64,000 nt of DNA from Streptomyces lunaelactis (GTDB lineage: Bacteria > Actinomycetota > Actinomycetes > Streptomycetales > Streptomycetaceae). This document shows positions 35,144-44,434 of the stretch, piece after piece (positions within the stretch are counted from its first letter, which is position 1; each line of letters begins with the position of its first letter). Location of the stretch: assembly GCF_003054555.1 (NCBI RefSeq), contig NZ_CP026304.1, positions 2,046,001 to 2,110,000 of the forward strand. The letters run 5' to 3'. A program made the position numbers and the translations under genes. The notes beneath the pieces were generated by a model. That model saw only the letters and a list, made by a program, of their open reading frames with translations, had not been told where the DNA came from and did no database searches.

Positions 35144-36656
35144 GGCATGCCCCGTGGTCCCGTATGAGGAACGGCTCGAGCAGCCCCGGTACCGCCTCCG
35201 CCGCGAAGGACAGGCCCTCGTCCTCCCCGGCGTCGTACACCGAGTACTCCCCCGCCCCGGCCGCCGTCGTCGCCGTCAGCGTCAGCAGACCGGCCCGGCG
35301 CTGGAAGGAGGACTGCTTGAGCGTCCAGCCGATGACCCCGCCCCGCTGCAGCGCGACCGTCGCCCGGCGGACCGTCCCGGAGCGGGCGACCAGGTACCCG
35401 CCGCTGATGCCGTGACCCAGGTTGCGGTACGCGTCCCGCGCGAGGACCACCGCGACCGGCACCGCCACGACCGCGAGGGCCGCCGCGATGTACAGCAGTA
35501 CGGGAGTGAGCCAGGCGCCCAGGGCCGCCGCCACCAGCACCGGGAGCAGCACGGTCGTCAGCGCCCGGCGCAGCCGGCGGCCCCGGGCGGCGAGCGGGTG
35601 CGCGGTCAGCCGGACCGCGCTCGTCGGAGCCACCGGCTCGCGCAGCACCTGCGCGGCCACCTCCTCAGCCACGTCACGCGGCGCCGCCGGCAGCAGCACC
35701 TTCAGGTCCCCGTGCCTGGCCTGCTCGTCCTCGACGAGACCCGTGGCGACCGCGTCCACCCGGGCCGCCCCGAACAGCCGCACGCCCAGCGGCTCGACGA
35801 GCTCGACGCCCCGCAGCCGCCGTTCCTCTATGGAGATCGAGCGGGCGGTGAACAGGCCGCGCCGCACCCGCAGCGTGCCGCCCGGCTCACGCTCCAGGCG
35901 GTAGTTCCACCACATCTCGATCCAGAGCCCGAGCGCGCCGACGAGCCCCGCGGCCCCGGCCGCCGCGACCAGCACCACCACCATCATGAGGATCGAGGTG
36001 TCCTGGAAACGGTCCCCGACCCAGTCGATGACCTCGCCCTGAGCCCCGAACCACTCGCTGACCTGCATCACACCGCCGACCGCCGCGCCGCCGAGCAGCG
36101 GCGCGACGAAGGAGACCGGCGCATAGCGGATCCAGGACGGGTCGAGGGCGGCGAGCACGCCCTCGCGGTGAGTGCCGGGCGCACGCGCGGCACGGGCCAG
36201 CAGTTCCGTACGCAGCCGCTCGCCCTCCGCCCTGGAGACCGCGTCGAGCTCCAGCGTGGACTCGCCGCCCGCGCTCTGTTCGCCCGTACCGATACGCACC
36301 TTGACCAGGCCCATGACCCGCAGCAGCGGGTTGGCGGCGAGATCGACGCTGCGGATGCGCTCACGGGCCAGCGAGCGGCGTTTGACCACGAGCAGCCCGG
36401 TGTGGAGTTCGGCGCGCTCAAGGCCGATGCGGTAGCGGGTCCGGCGCCACCGCACGTAGTCGACGCCCGCGCCGGCGGCGATGAGCAGGGCCGCCCCCGT
36501 CAGCACCCAGGCGAACGCCTCCCACAGCGGCATCCCGCCCGCGAGGCCGAGGGCGGTGGGCAGCCCGGCGCCGGCGGCCACGCCCGCCATGACGAGCGCG
36601 GTGACCAGGACCGTACGCCGGTCGAGCCGCCGCCACTCCTCCTGCGGGCTGTTCAT
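35094..36656 (-). CDS. Membrane protein with bacterial PH (bPH2) domains, YdbT-like
   Basis: The 520-residue protein has paired hydrophobic helices near the N-terminus and repeated bPH2 modules: RYRIGLERAELHTGLLVVKRRSLARERIRSVDL (split over residues 75-110), then a similar RLEREPGGTLRVRRGLF module and a third near the C-terminus. The layout fits the YdbT family. The start overlaps the stop of this protein's partner (ATGA at 36653), so the two are co-translated. The function of the family is poorly known; a role at the membrane is inferred. Confidence 0.86.
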   Translation of the reverse strand: MNSPQEEWRRLDRRTVLVTALVMAGVAAGAGLPTALGLAGGMPLWEAFAWVLTGAALLIAAGAGVDYVRWRRTRYRIGLERAELHTGLLVVKRRSLARERIRSVDLAANPLLRVMGLVKVRIGTGEQSAGGESTLELDAVSRAEGERLRTELLARAARAPGTHREGVLAALDPSWIRYAPVSFVAPLLGGAAVGGVMQVSEWFGAQGEVIDWVGDRFQDTSILMMVVVLVAAAGAAGLVGALGLWIEMWWNYRLEREPGGTLRVRRGLFTARSISIEERRLRGVELVEPLGVRLFGAARVDAVATGLVEDEQARHGDLKVLLPAAPRDVAEEVAAQVLREPVAPTSAVRLTAHPLAARGRRLRRALTTVLLPVLVAAALGAWLTPVLLYIAAALAVVAVPVAVVLARDAYRNLGHGISGGYLVARSGTVRRATVALQRGGVIGWTLKQSSFQRRAGLLTLTATTAAGAGEYSVYDAGEDEGLSFAAEAVPGLLEPFLIRDHGACPGPRTAFGRVLNRRTG

Positions 36657-37165
36657 GTCGCGTCCCCGGGCGTGGCCTGGGTGATCCGGGTCAGCCGCTC
36701 GGCCAGCTCCGCTGCGAGCTCATGGTCGAGCCCCTCGATCTTGATCGCGCCCTTGGACGAGGCCGTCGTGACGATGACCGTGGCGAGCCTGAACGCCTGC
36801 TCCAGCGGCCCGCGCAGCGTGTCCACGGTCTGGATCCGGGACATCGGCGCGATCCGCCACTCCTGCCAGAGCGCACCCGTACGGACATAGACAGCCTCGT
36901 CCGTCACCTCCCAGCGGTGCACCCTGAACCACCACGCGGGGAAGAAGGCAGTGCCGGCCAGACCCGGCACCGCCAGTACCCCGGCGATCGTCAGCAGCCA
37001 CGGCCGTGCGGGCGCGATGAGTGCGCCGAGCACGGCCAGTACGGTCACGGGCACGGCGGTCGTCAGCAGGCACTGCACCCGCCACAAGCCGACGGCCCGC
37101 TCGCTCAGCCTGTTGTCCGGCGGCCTCAGCCGTACCCCGGCCGTGCCGCCCCCCTCCCCCGCCAT
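36653..37165 (-). CDS. Small bacterial PH-domain membrane protein, YdbS-like
   Basis: The 170-residue protein has two hydrophobic helices (about 30-75) followed by one bPH2 domain: RVHRWEVTDEAVYVRTGALW and APMSRIQTVDTLRGPLEQAF. It pairs with the larger YdbT-like protein, as in many Firmicutes and actinomycetes. The ATG at 37165 is four bases after the pgi stop; an in-frame ATG at 37237 lies inside pgi and is unlikely. Confidence 0.86.
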   Translation of the reverse strand: MAGEGGGTAGVRLRPPDNRLSERAVGLWRVQCLLTTAVPVTVLAVLGALIAPARPWLLTIAGVLAVPGLAGTAFFPAWWFRVHRWEVTDEAVYVRTGALWQEWRIAPMSRIQTVDTLRGPLEQAFRLATVIVTTASSKGAIKIEGLDHELAAELAERLTRITQATPGDAT

Positions 37166-37169
37166 CGGC

Positions 37170-38822
37170 TCAACGTCCGCGCAGTGTGCGGTACTTGGCC
37201 ACCAGCGTCGACGTCGAGCTGTCCAGCTGCTCGGCACCTGTCCCCTCGGTCAGCACCGGCTCGATCTTCTTCGCGAGGACCTTGCCGAGCTCGACGCCCC
37301 ACTGGTCGAAGGAGTCGATGTTCCAGATGGCGCCCTGGACGAACACCTTGTGCTCGTACAGCGCGATCAACTGTCCCAGCACGGACGGGGTCAGCTCGTC
37401 CGCGAGGATCGTCGTCGTCGGATGGTTGCCCTTGAACGTCTTGTGCGGCACCAGCTCCTCGGCCACGCCCTCCGCCCGTACCTCCTGCGGCGTCCTGCCG
37501 AAGGCGAGCGCCTGCGTCTGCGCGAAGAAGTTGGCCATCAGCAGATCGTGCTGAGCCACCAGTCCCGGCAGCAGATCCTGGACCGGCTCGGCGAAGCCGA
37601 TGAAGTCCGCCGGGATCACCTTGGTGCCCTGGTGGATCAACTGGTAGTACGCGTGCTGCCCGTTGGTGCCGGGCGTGCCCCACACCACGGGGCCGGTCTG
37701 CCAGTCCACCGGATTGCCGTCGCGGTCAACGGACTTGCCGTTGGACTCCATGTCGAGCTGCTGGAGGTAGGCGGTGAACTTGCTCAGATAGTGGGAGTAC
37801 GGCAGCACCGCGTGCGACTGCGCGTCGAAGAACGCGCCGTACCAGACCCCCAGCAGGCCGAGCAGCAGCGGCGCGTTGGTCTCGGCCGGAGCCGTACGGA
37901 AGTGCTCGTCGATCCGGTGGAAGCCGTCGAGCATCTCCCGGAAGCGGTCCGGGCCGATCGCGATCATGAGCGAGAGGCCGATGGCGGAGTCGTAGGAGTA
38001 CCGCCCGCCGACCCAGTCCCAGAACTCGAACATGTTCGCCGTGTCGATGCCGAAGTCGCCGACCTTGTCGGCGTTCGTCGACAGCGCCACGAAGTGCGCG
38101 GCGACGGCCTCCTGGCCGGCCCGGAGACCGGTGAGCAGCCAGTCGCGGGCGGAGGTGGCGTTGGTGATGGTCTCGATGGTGGTGAAGGTCTTGGAGGCGA
38201 TGATGAAGAGCGTCTCGGCCGGGTCCAAGTCCCGGACGGCCTCGTGCAGATCGGCCCCGTCGACGTTCGACACGAAGTGGAACGTCAGATCGCGCGCGGT
38301 GTAGGAGCGCAGCGCCTCGTACGCCATCGCCGGTCCCAGGTCGGAGCCGCCGATGCCGATGTTGACGACGTTCTTGATGCGCTTGCCGGTGTGGCCGGTC
38401 CACTCGCCCGACCTGATCCGGTCGGAGAAGGCGCTCATCCTGTCCAGCACCGCGTGGACGGCCGGCACCACGTTCTCGCCGTCCACCTCGATCACGGCGT
38501 TCCGCGGGGCGCGCAGCGCCGTGTGCAGGACGGCGCGGTCCTCGGTGGTGTTGATCTTCTCGCCGCGGAACATCGCGTCCCGCAGGCCGGATACGTCGGT
38601 GGCGGCGGCCAGCTCGCGCAGCAGCGCCAGCGTCTCGTCGGTCACCAGGTGCTTGGAGTAGTCGAGGTACAGATCGCCGGCCTGGAGGGTGTACTCGGTG
38701 CCGCGCGCCGTATCGGCTGCGAACAGCTCCCGCAGATGCGTCTCCCCCAGCTGCTCCCGGTGCTTGCCGAGAGCAGCCCATTCGGGCGTCTGGTTGAGCC
38801 TGGTACGGCCTTCTGCGTTCAT
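37170..38822 (-). CDS. pgi: Glucose-6-phosphate isomerase
   Basis: The 550-residue enzyme has the family signatures [19 protein letters not shown], the [13 protein letters not shown] segment and [20 protein letters not shown] with catalytic residues. It interconverts glucose-6-phosphate and fructose-6-phosphate, linking the adjacent pentose phosphate genes with glycolysis. It heads a minus-strand unit with the two PH-domain genes. Confidence 0.97.
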   Translation of the reverse strand: MNAEGRTRLNQTPEWAALGKHREQLGETHLRELFAADTARGTEYTLQAGDLYLDYSKHLVTDETLALLRELAAATDVSGLRDAMFRGEKINTTEDRAVLHTALRAPRNAVIEVDGENVVPAVHAVLDRMSAFSDRIRSGEWTGHTGKRIKNVVNIGIGGSDLGPAMAYEALRSYTARDLTFHFVSNVDGADLHEAVRDLDPAETLFIIASKTFTTIETITNATSARDWLLTGLRAGQEAVAAHFVALSTNADKVGDFGIDTANMFEFWDWVGGRYSYDSAIGLSLMIAIGPDRFREMLDGFHRIDEHFRTAPAETNAPLLLGLLGVWYGAFFDAQSHAVLPYSHYLSKFTAYLQQLDMESNGKSVDRDGNPVDWQTGPVVWGTPGTNGQHAYYQLIHQGTKVIPADFIGFAEPVQDLLPGLVAQHDLLMANFFAQTQALAFGRTPQEVRAEGVAEELVPHKTFKGNHPTTTILADELTPSVLGQLIALYEHKVFVQGAIWNIDSFDQWGVELGKVLAKKIEPVLTEGTGAEQLDSSTSTLVAKYRTLRGR

Positions 38823-38879
38823 CCGGACATCAGCCCACTTCTTCTCGTACCTGCCTGCGTGCCCCGCTGCGTCTCCAAC

Positions 38880-40092
38880 CTAATTGATCAGCGGGGTGAG
38901 CGACGCGACTGCCGGAATGAACAGTCCGGCCGCCAGCAGCGCGGGCGTGTTCGGGCCCCAGGCGGCGGCCGCCGCACCGCCCAGCAGTGCGCCGAGCGGG
39001 GCGCCGGCGATCGCGAGCGTGCGAAAGGCGGAGCTGATCCGGCCCAGCATGGCCGCCGGGCTGCGCTCCTGTATCAGCGTCGTCTGGTTGACGTTCCACA
39101 CCATGCCCATGACGGCGAACACCGCCATCGCCGCGATCGTCGCCCAGAGCGCGCGCACCGATCCCATCGCGACCAGGCATCCGGTCTGCACGATCCCGGC
39201 GGCGAACACGCTCCGTATTCGGCCGAGGCGGTCGGAGAGTCTGCGGGCCAGCAGTCCGCCCAGCACGCTGCCCGCCCCGAACGCCGTGATCACCGCCGCG
39301 TATCCGCCGTTGCCCGCGTCCAGCCAGCCGGTGACGTGGATGACGAGGGTGGCGATGAGAGCACCCATGCCGATGTTGCAGAGGGTGGTGGCGATACAGA
39401 GCCCGCGCTGGGCGCGATCCGCCCACAGGGTCCGCAGCCCTTCCCCGATCTCCGCACGCAGTGTGCTGCCCGGCGGTCTGGGAGCCCTGTCGGGCGCCGC
39501 CACCCGCAGGGAGGCGACCAGCAGCGCCGCCACGACGTAGGTGGCCGCATCCGCCGCGTACGGCACGGCGGCGCCCGCGACGAGCAGCACCGGCACCAGC
39601 GGCGCGGCCAGGAAGCCGCCAACGATCTGCTGTGCGGTCATCAGCCGGGCATTGGCACTGCTCAGCGCATCGGCCGGCACCAGGGAGGGCAGCAGGGCCG
39701 TGGCGGCGTTGTCGAAGAGCGTCTGGAGTGTGGTGAGCGCGAAAGGCGAGGGCGAGCAGGAGGGCGATGGATCCCAGGTCCAGCCACACAGCGACGGCGA
39801 AGGCGGCCATCAGCGCGCCGCGCAGCAGATCCACCGCCCACATCGCCCGCCGCTGGTCCACCCGGTCGGCGACCGCGCCGCCGAGCAGTCCGAACAGCAG
39901 CCAGGGCAGATAGCCGCATGCGGTCACCGAGGCGATCAGCAGCGGGTCGTCGGTGAAGGAGGCGGCGAGCAGCGGCATCGCGGCGATCCGGAGCGAGTCT
40001 CCGAACCTGGACACGATCGCGGCCGTCCACAGCCGCCCGAACCCCCCGCGCCACGCGGGTGTTCGCGTCCGCACCGCTTCTGTCGCCGTCAC
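38880..40092 (-). pseudogene. MFS transporter interrupted by a +1 frameshift
   Basis: The frame from a GTG at 40092 (GGGAGGGG upstream) encodes an MFS N-terminus for 116 residues (SRFGDSLRIAAMPLLAASF, GGAVADRVDQRRAMW). It then turns into Arg/His-rich nonsense at an AAA run (39742-39744). Reading on in the next frame restores the rest, starting near ALTTLQTLFDNAATALL and ending with the hydrophobic helices and a stop at 38880. The total of 1213 bases is one more than a multiple of three, so a one-base insertion explains it. It is a pseudogene or a sequencing error. Confidence 0.85.
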
Positions 40093-40155
40093 AACATCCC
40101 CTCCCGGTCCTGTGATTCAGAACCGTAGGGGGTGCCACTGACAGTCAACGAAAAA

Positions 40156-40191
40156 GGTCCGGTCGGGCACCCTCAGGTGTCCGGCCGGACC
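40156..40191. terminator. Terminator after the RbpA-family gene
   Basis: The 16-base arms 40156-40171 and 40176-40191 pair with two G-T type mismatches around a four-base loop. It lies just beyond the stop of the minus-strand gene at 40199. Confidence 0.8.
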
Positions 40192-40198
40192 GCAACTT

Positions 40199-40534
40199 CT
40201 AGATTTCGCCGCGCAGTTTGGCAAGCGCCTCGGCAAGGATCGCCTCGCCGTCCGCGTCGCTGCGCCGCTCGCGTACGTACGCGAGGTGCGTCTTGTACGG
40301 CTCGGTGCGCGGCGGGTCCGGCGGATTGTCCCGGTCCTGGCCGGCCGGGAACCCGCAGCGCGGGCAGTCCCACGTATCCGGGACCTGTGCGTCACTGGCG
40401 AAGCTCGGCTGCGTCTCGTGCCCGTTGGAGCACCAGAAGGAGATGCGGAGGCGTGGCGCGGACTCGCCTCGCTCAGCCTCACCCATCGGCCCCGCTCCGA
40501 CCCGGCTTCCCCGGATCGCGTTGCCACTTGCCAC
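40199..40534 (-). CDS. RbpA-family RNA polymerase-binding protein
   Basis: The 111-residue protein has the RbpA layout: zinc ligands Cys35, His39, Cys57 and Cys60 (FWCSNGHETQP and WDCPRCGFPAG), a Pro-rich linker and a C-terminal helix with RTEPYKTHLAYVRERR that matches the sigma-interacting domain. RbpA binds RNA polymerase and group 1 sigma factors. The sequence differs from what I remember of the main RbpA, so it may be the second paralogue present in Streptomyces. The start is a GTG with GGGAG upstream. Confidence 0.88.
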   Translation of the reverse strand: MASGNAIRGSRVGAGPMGEAERGESAPRLRISFWCSNGHETQPSFASDAQVPDTWDCPRCGFPAGQDRDNPPDPPRTEPYKTHLAYVRERRSDADGEAILAEALAKLRGEI

Positions 40535-40597
40535 GGTCGTAACTCCCTGCGTGATGGTGCTGCACAGCGTCTCACAGCGGCTGCGCCGCGGTGCCCC

Positions 40598-40625
40598 AGT
40601 CTACGTAAGGCCCAACGCTCGTCCA
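40598..40625 (-). promoter_or_regulatory. Candidate promoter of the RbpA-family gene
   Basis: On the minus strand TGGACG (40625-40620) and TAGACT (40603-40598) are 16 bases apart. The -10 is good and the -35 moderate. The leader would be about 55-60 bases. I see no GGAAT-type SigR motif here. Confidence 0.4.
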
Positions 40626-40668
40626 GTGATTGGAGTTACACCCCAGCCCAGGACACGGAAGGCTTGGG

Positions 40669-40905
40669 TCAGCTGTCCAGCTTCATCAGCAGACCAAGTA
40701 CGACAATGCACGCAAACCACAGCAGACCGATAACCACAGTGATGCGGTCCAGGTTGCGCTCGGCTACCGAAGAGCCGCCCACCGAGGACTGCATACCGCC
40801 ACCGAACATGTCGGAGAGGCCGCCGCCCTTCCCCTTGTGCATCAGCACCAGCATCATCATCAGCAGGCTGAAGACGACCAGGGCGATCGAGAACCCCATA
40901 ATCAC
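40669..40905 (-). CDS. secG: SecG, preprotein translocase subunit
   Basis: The 78-residue protein has two hydrophobic helices separated by a Gly/Lys loop (HKGKGGGLSDMFGGGM), the SecG pattern. It assists the SecYEG export channel. The GTG at 40905 has AGGAAG upstream; an ATG at 40899 is an alternative. Its place after tpiA is conserved in actinobacteria. Confidence 0.95.
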   Translation of the reverse strand: MIMGFSIALVVFSLLMMMLVLMHKGKGGGLSDMFGGGMQSSVGGSSVAERNLDRITVVIGLLWFACIVVLGLLMKLDS

Positions 40906-40939
40906 GGCTGGACCAACTTCCTCGGACTGAAACGGACGA

Positions 40940-40973
40940 CGGGGGCCCGGGCTGGAAAAGCCTCAGGCCCCCG
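40940..40973. terminator. Hairpin between tpiA and secG
   Basis: CGGGGGCC (40940-40947) pairs with GGCCCCCG (40966-40973), with an inner GGGCT/AGCCT pairing. It should attenuate read-through from tpiA into secG. Confidence 0.65.
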
Positions 40974-41005
40974 CAAGGGTACGACGGATCCGCGCTACCG
41001 CATAC

Positions 41006-41794
41006 TCACTGGTCGCGGAACCGGACGATCTTGACGAACTCGTCGGCGTCCAGCGCCGCACCGCCCACCAGAGCACCGTCCACATCGGGCTGCGCCATGA
41101 TCGCGGCGACGTTCCCCGACTTCACCGAGCCGCCGTACTGGATACGGACCGTGTCGGCCAGTTCCTGGGAGTACAGCTCGGCAAGGCGCCCGCGGATCGC
41201 ACCGCAGACCTCCTGCGCGTCCTCGGGGGTGGCGACCTCGCCGGTGCCGATCGCCCACACGGGCTCGTACGCGATCACGATGGACTCGGCCTGCTCGGCC
41301 GGAATGTCCTTCAGTCCGCCGTCGAGCTGCGCGAGCGTGTACGCGACCTGCCGGCCGGCCTTGCGGACGTCCAGGCCCTCACCGATGCAGAGGATCGGGG
41401 TCAGGCCGTGCCGGTAGGCGGCCTTCACCTTCGCGTTGCAGATCTCGTCCGTCTCGGCGTGGTACTGCCGGCGCTCGGAGTGCCCCACGGCGACGTAGGT
41501 GCACTTCAGCTTGGACAGCATCGGGCCCGAGATCTCTCCGGTGTACGCACCGGAGTCGTGCGCCGAGACGTCCTGGGCGCCGTACCTGATCCTGAGCTTG
41601 TCGCCGTCGACCAGGGTCTGCACCGACCGAAGATCGGTGAAGGGCGGCAGTACGGCGACCTCGACGGCGTCGTAGTCCTTGTCCGCCAGGGCGAAGGCAA
41701 GCTTCTGGACGTGCGCGATGGCCTCGAGGTGGTTGAGGTTCATCTTCCAGTTGCCCGCCATCAGCGGGATACGGCCCTGAGCAATGTCAGTCAT
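41006..41794 (-). CDS. tpiA: Triosephosphate isomerase
   Basis: The 262-residue enzyme has GNWKMN with the active-site Lys, VAVGHSERR with the electrophilic His, and [13 protein letters not shown] with the catalytic Glu. The ATG at 41794 gives the family N-terminus; an in-frame ATG at 41938 lies inside pgk. It follows pgk by seven bases. Confidence 0.97.
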   Translation of the reverse strand: MTDIAQGRIPLMAGNWKMNLNHLEAIAHVQKLAFALADKDYDAVEVAVLPPFTDLRSVQTLVDGDKLRIRYGAQDVSAHDSGAYTGEISGPMLSKLKCTYVAVGHSERRQYHAETDEICNAKVKAAYRHGLTPILCIGEGLDVRKAGRQVAYTLAQLDGGLKDIPAEQAESIVIAYEPVWAIGTGEVATPEDAQEVCGAIRGRLAELYSQELADTVRIQYGGSVKSGNVAAIMAQPDVDGALVGGAALDADEFVKIVRFRDQ

Positions 41795-41801
41795 AAGGGG
41801 G

Positions 41802-43013
41802 TCAGTCCTCCAGTGCGGCGAGGCCGGGGAGCGTCTTGCCCTCGAGGTATTCGAGGCTCGCGCCGCCACCGGTCGAGATGTGGCCGAATGCGTTCTCGTC
41901 GAAGCCCAGGATCCGGACCGCGGCGGCGCTGTCGCCACCGCCGACGACCGTGTAGCCGGGGCTGTCGAGCAGTGCCTGCGCGACGGCCTTCGTGCCCCCG
42001 GCGTAGTCGGGGTGCTCGAAGACGCCGAGCGGGCCGTTCCAGAAGACGGTCTCGGCGTCGGCGATCTTCGACGCGAAGAGCTCGCGCGTCTTCGGGCCGA
42101 TGTCCAGGCCCTCCTTGTCGGAGGGGATCTTGTCGGCGTCGACCGTGATGAAGTCGGCCGGGGCCTTGGTCTTCAGGTCGGGGAACTCGCCCGAGGCCAG
42201 GATGTCGACCGGCAGCACCAGCTCGATGCCGTTCTTCTCGGCCCGCTGCATGTACTCGGTGACGGTCGGGATCTGGTCCTCCTGCAGGAGGGAGATTCCG
42301 ACCTCGTGGCCCTGGGCCTTGAGGAAGGTGTACGCCATGCCGCCGCCGATGAGGATGCGGTCGGCCTTGCCGAGCAGCTGGTCGATGACGGCGAGCTTGT
42401 CGGAGACCTTGGCGCCGCCGAGTACGACGACGTACGGGCTCTTGACCTCGTCGGTGAGCTTCTTCAGTACGCCGACCTCGGTGGCGATGAGGTGGCCGGC
42501 GGCGTGCGGCAGCCGGGCCGGGAGGTCGTACACCGAGGCGTGCTTGCGGTGTACGGCACCAAAGCCGTCGCCCACGTACACATCGGCGAGCTGAGCGAGC
42601 CGGTCGGCGAAGGCGCCGCGCTCGGCGTCGTCCTTCGAGGTCTCGCCGGCGTTGAAGCGGAGGTTCTCGATGACGGCGACCTGGCCGTCGGCGAGGCCCG
42701 CGACGGTCTCCTGGGCGGAGGTGCCGACCGTGTCGGTCGCGAACGCGACATCGGCGCCGAGCAGTTCACCGAGCCGCGCGGCGGCCGGGGCGAGGGAGAA
42801 CGCCGGGTCCGGGGCGCCCGCGGGACGGCCCAGGTGCGAGGCGACGATGACACGTGCGCCCGCCTCGGCGAGCTTGGCGATCGTCGGCTGGACGGCGCGG
42901 ATACGGCCGTCGTCGGTGATGGTGGTGCCGTCGAGCGGCACGTTGAGGTCGGCGCGGACGAATACCCGCTTGCCGGCGACCCCTTCAGCGAGAAGTTCGT
43001 CGATCGTCTTCAT
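41802..43013 (-). CDS. pgk: Phosphoglycerate kinase
   Basis: The 403-residue enzyme shows [11 protein letters not shown] at the N-terminus, SHLGRP, the KVSDKLAVI region and GGGDSAAAV near the C-terminus. A GGAG site precedes the ATG at 43013. It is seven bases upstream of tpiA and about 200 bases downstream of gap, with a terminator between gap and pgk, so partial uncoupling from gap is likely. Confidence 0.97.
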   Translation of the reverse strand: MKTIDELLAEGVAGKRVFVRADLNVPLDGTTITDDGRIRAVQPTIAKLAEAGARVIVASHLGRPAGAPDPAFSLAPAAARLGELLGADVAFATDTVGTSAQETVAGLADGQVAVIENLRFNAGETSKDDAERGAFADRLAQLADVYVGDGFGAVHRKHASVYDLPARLPHAAGHLIATEVGVLKKLTDEVKSPYVVVLGGAKVSDKLAVIDQLLGKADRILIGGGMAYTFLKAQGHEVGISLLQEDQIPTVTEYMQRAEKNGIELVLPVDILASGEFPDLKTKAPADFITVDADKIPSDKEGLDIGPKTRELFASKIADAETVFWNGPLGVFEHPDYAGGTKAVAQALLDSPGYTVVGGGDSAAAVRILGFDENAFGHISTGGGASLEYLEGKTLPGLAALED

Positions 43014-43142
43014 GCGTGCATGACTCCTAGAGAGCGGCTCCCCGACCGAGCGAGGAACACAGCAACCATCAATTGAGTAACCCCCACGGCGAGCAACCAC
43101 GTCCGCGAGAGCGGCGGCGGTTCAGCCGTAAAGGGGAGACGT

Positions 43143-43190
43143 GCGACAGGGCTCGGACGGCGCTTCCTTGCACCGGCCGAGCCCTGTCGC
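43143..43190. terminator. Terminator/attenuator between gap and pgk
   Basis: GCGACAGGGCTCGG (43143-43156) and its perfect complement (43177-43190) form a 14-bp stem with a 20-base loop. It lies 27 bases after the gap stop codon. Confidence 0.8.
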
Positions 43191-43216
43191 TCACATCTTG
43201 CTGCTCTCGTTGCTGA

Positions 43217-44287
<1,071 letters not shown>

Positions 44288-44434
44288 CTACGACCCTACC
44301 TCCCTGTGAGCCCAGGGGTGACATCGAGAGGGTCCCTGCGTGGCACGGCGGTCCCTACCCCCCAGTAGGGGCACGGACCGCCGCGACTCGGGTCCTGACC
44401 GTGCACTATGCGTACTGACTACTCAGCGTCAGCG

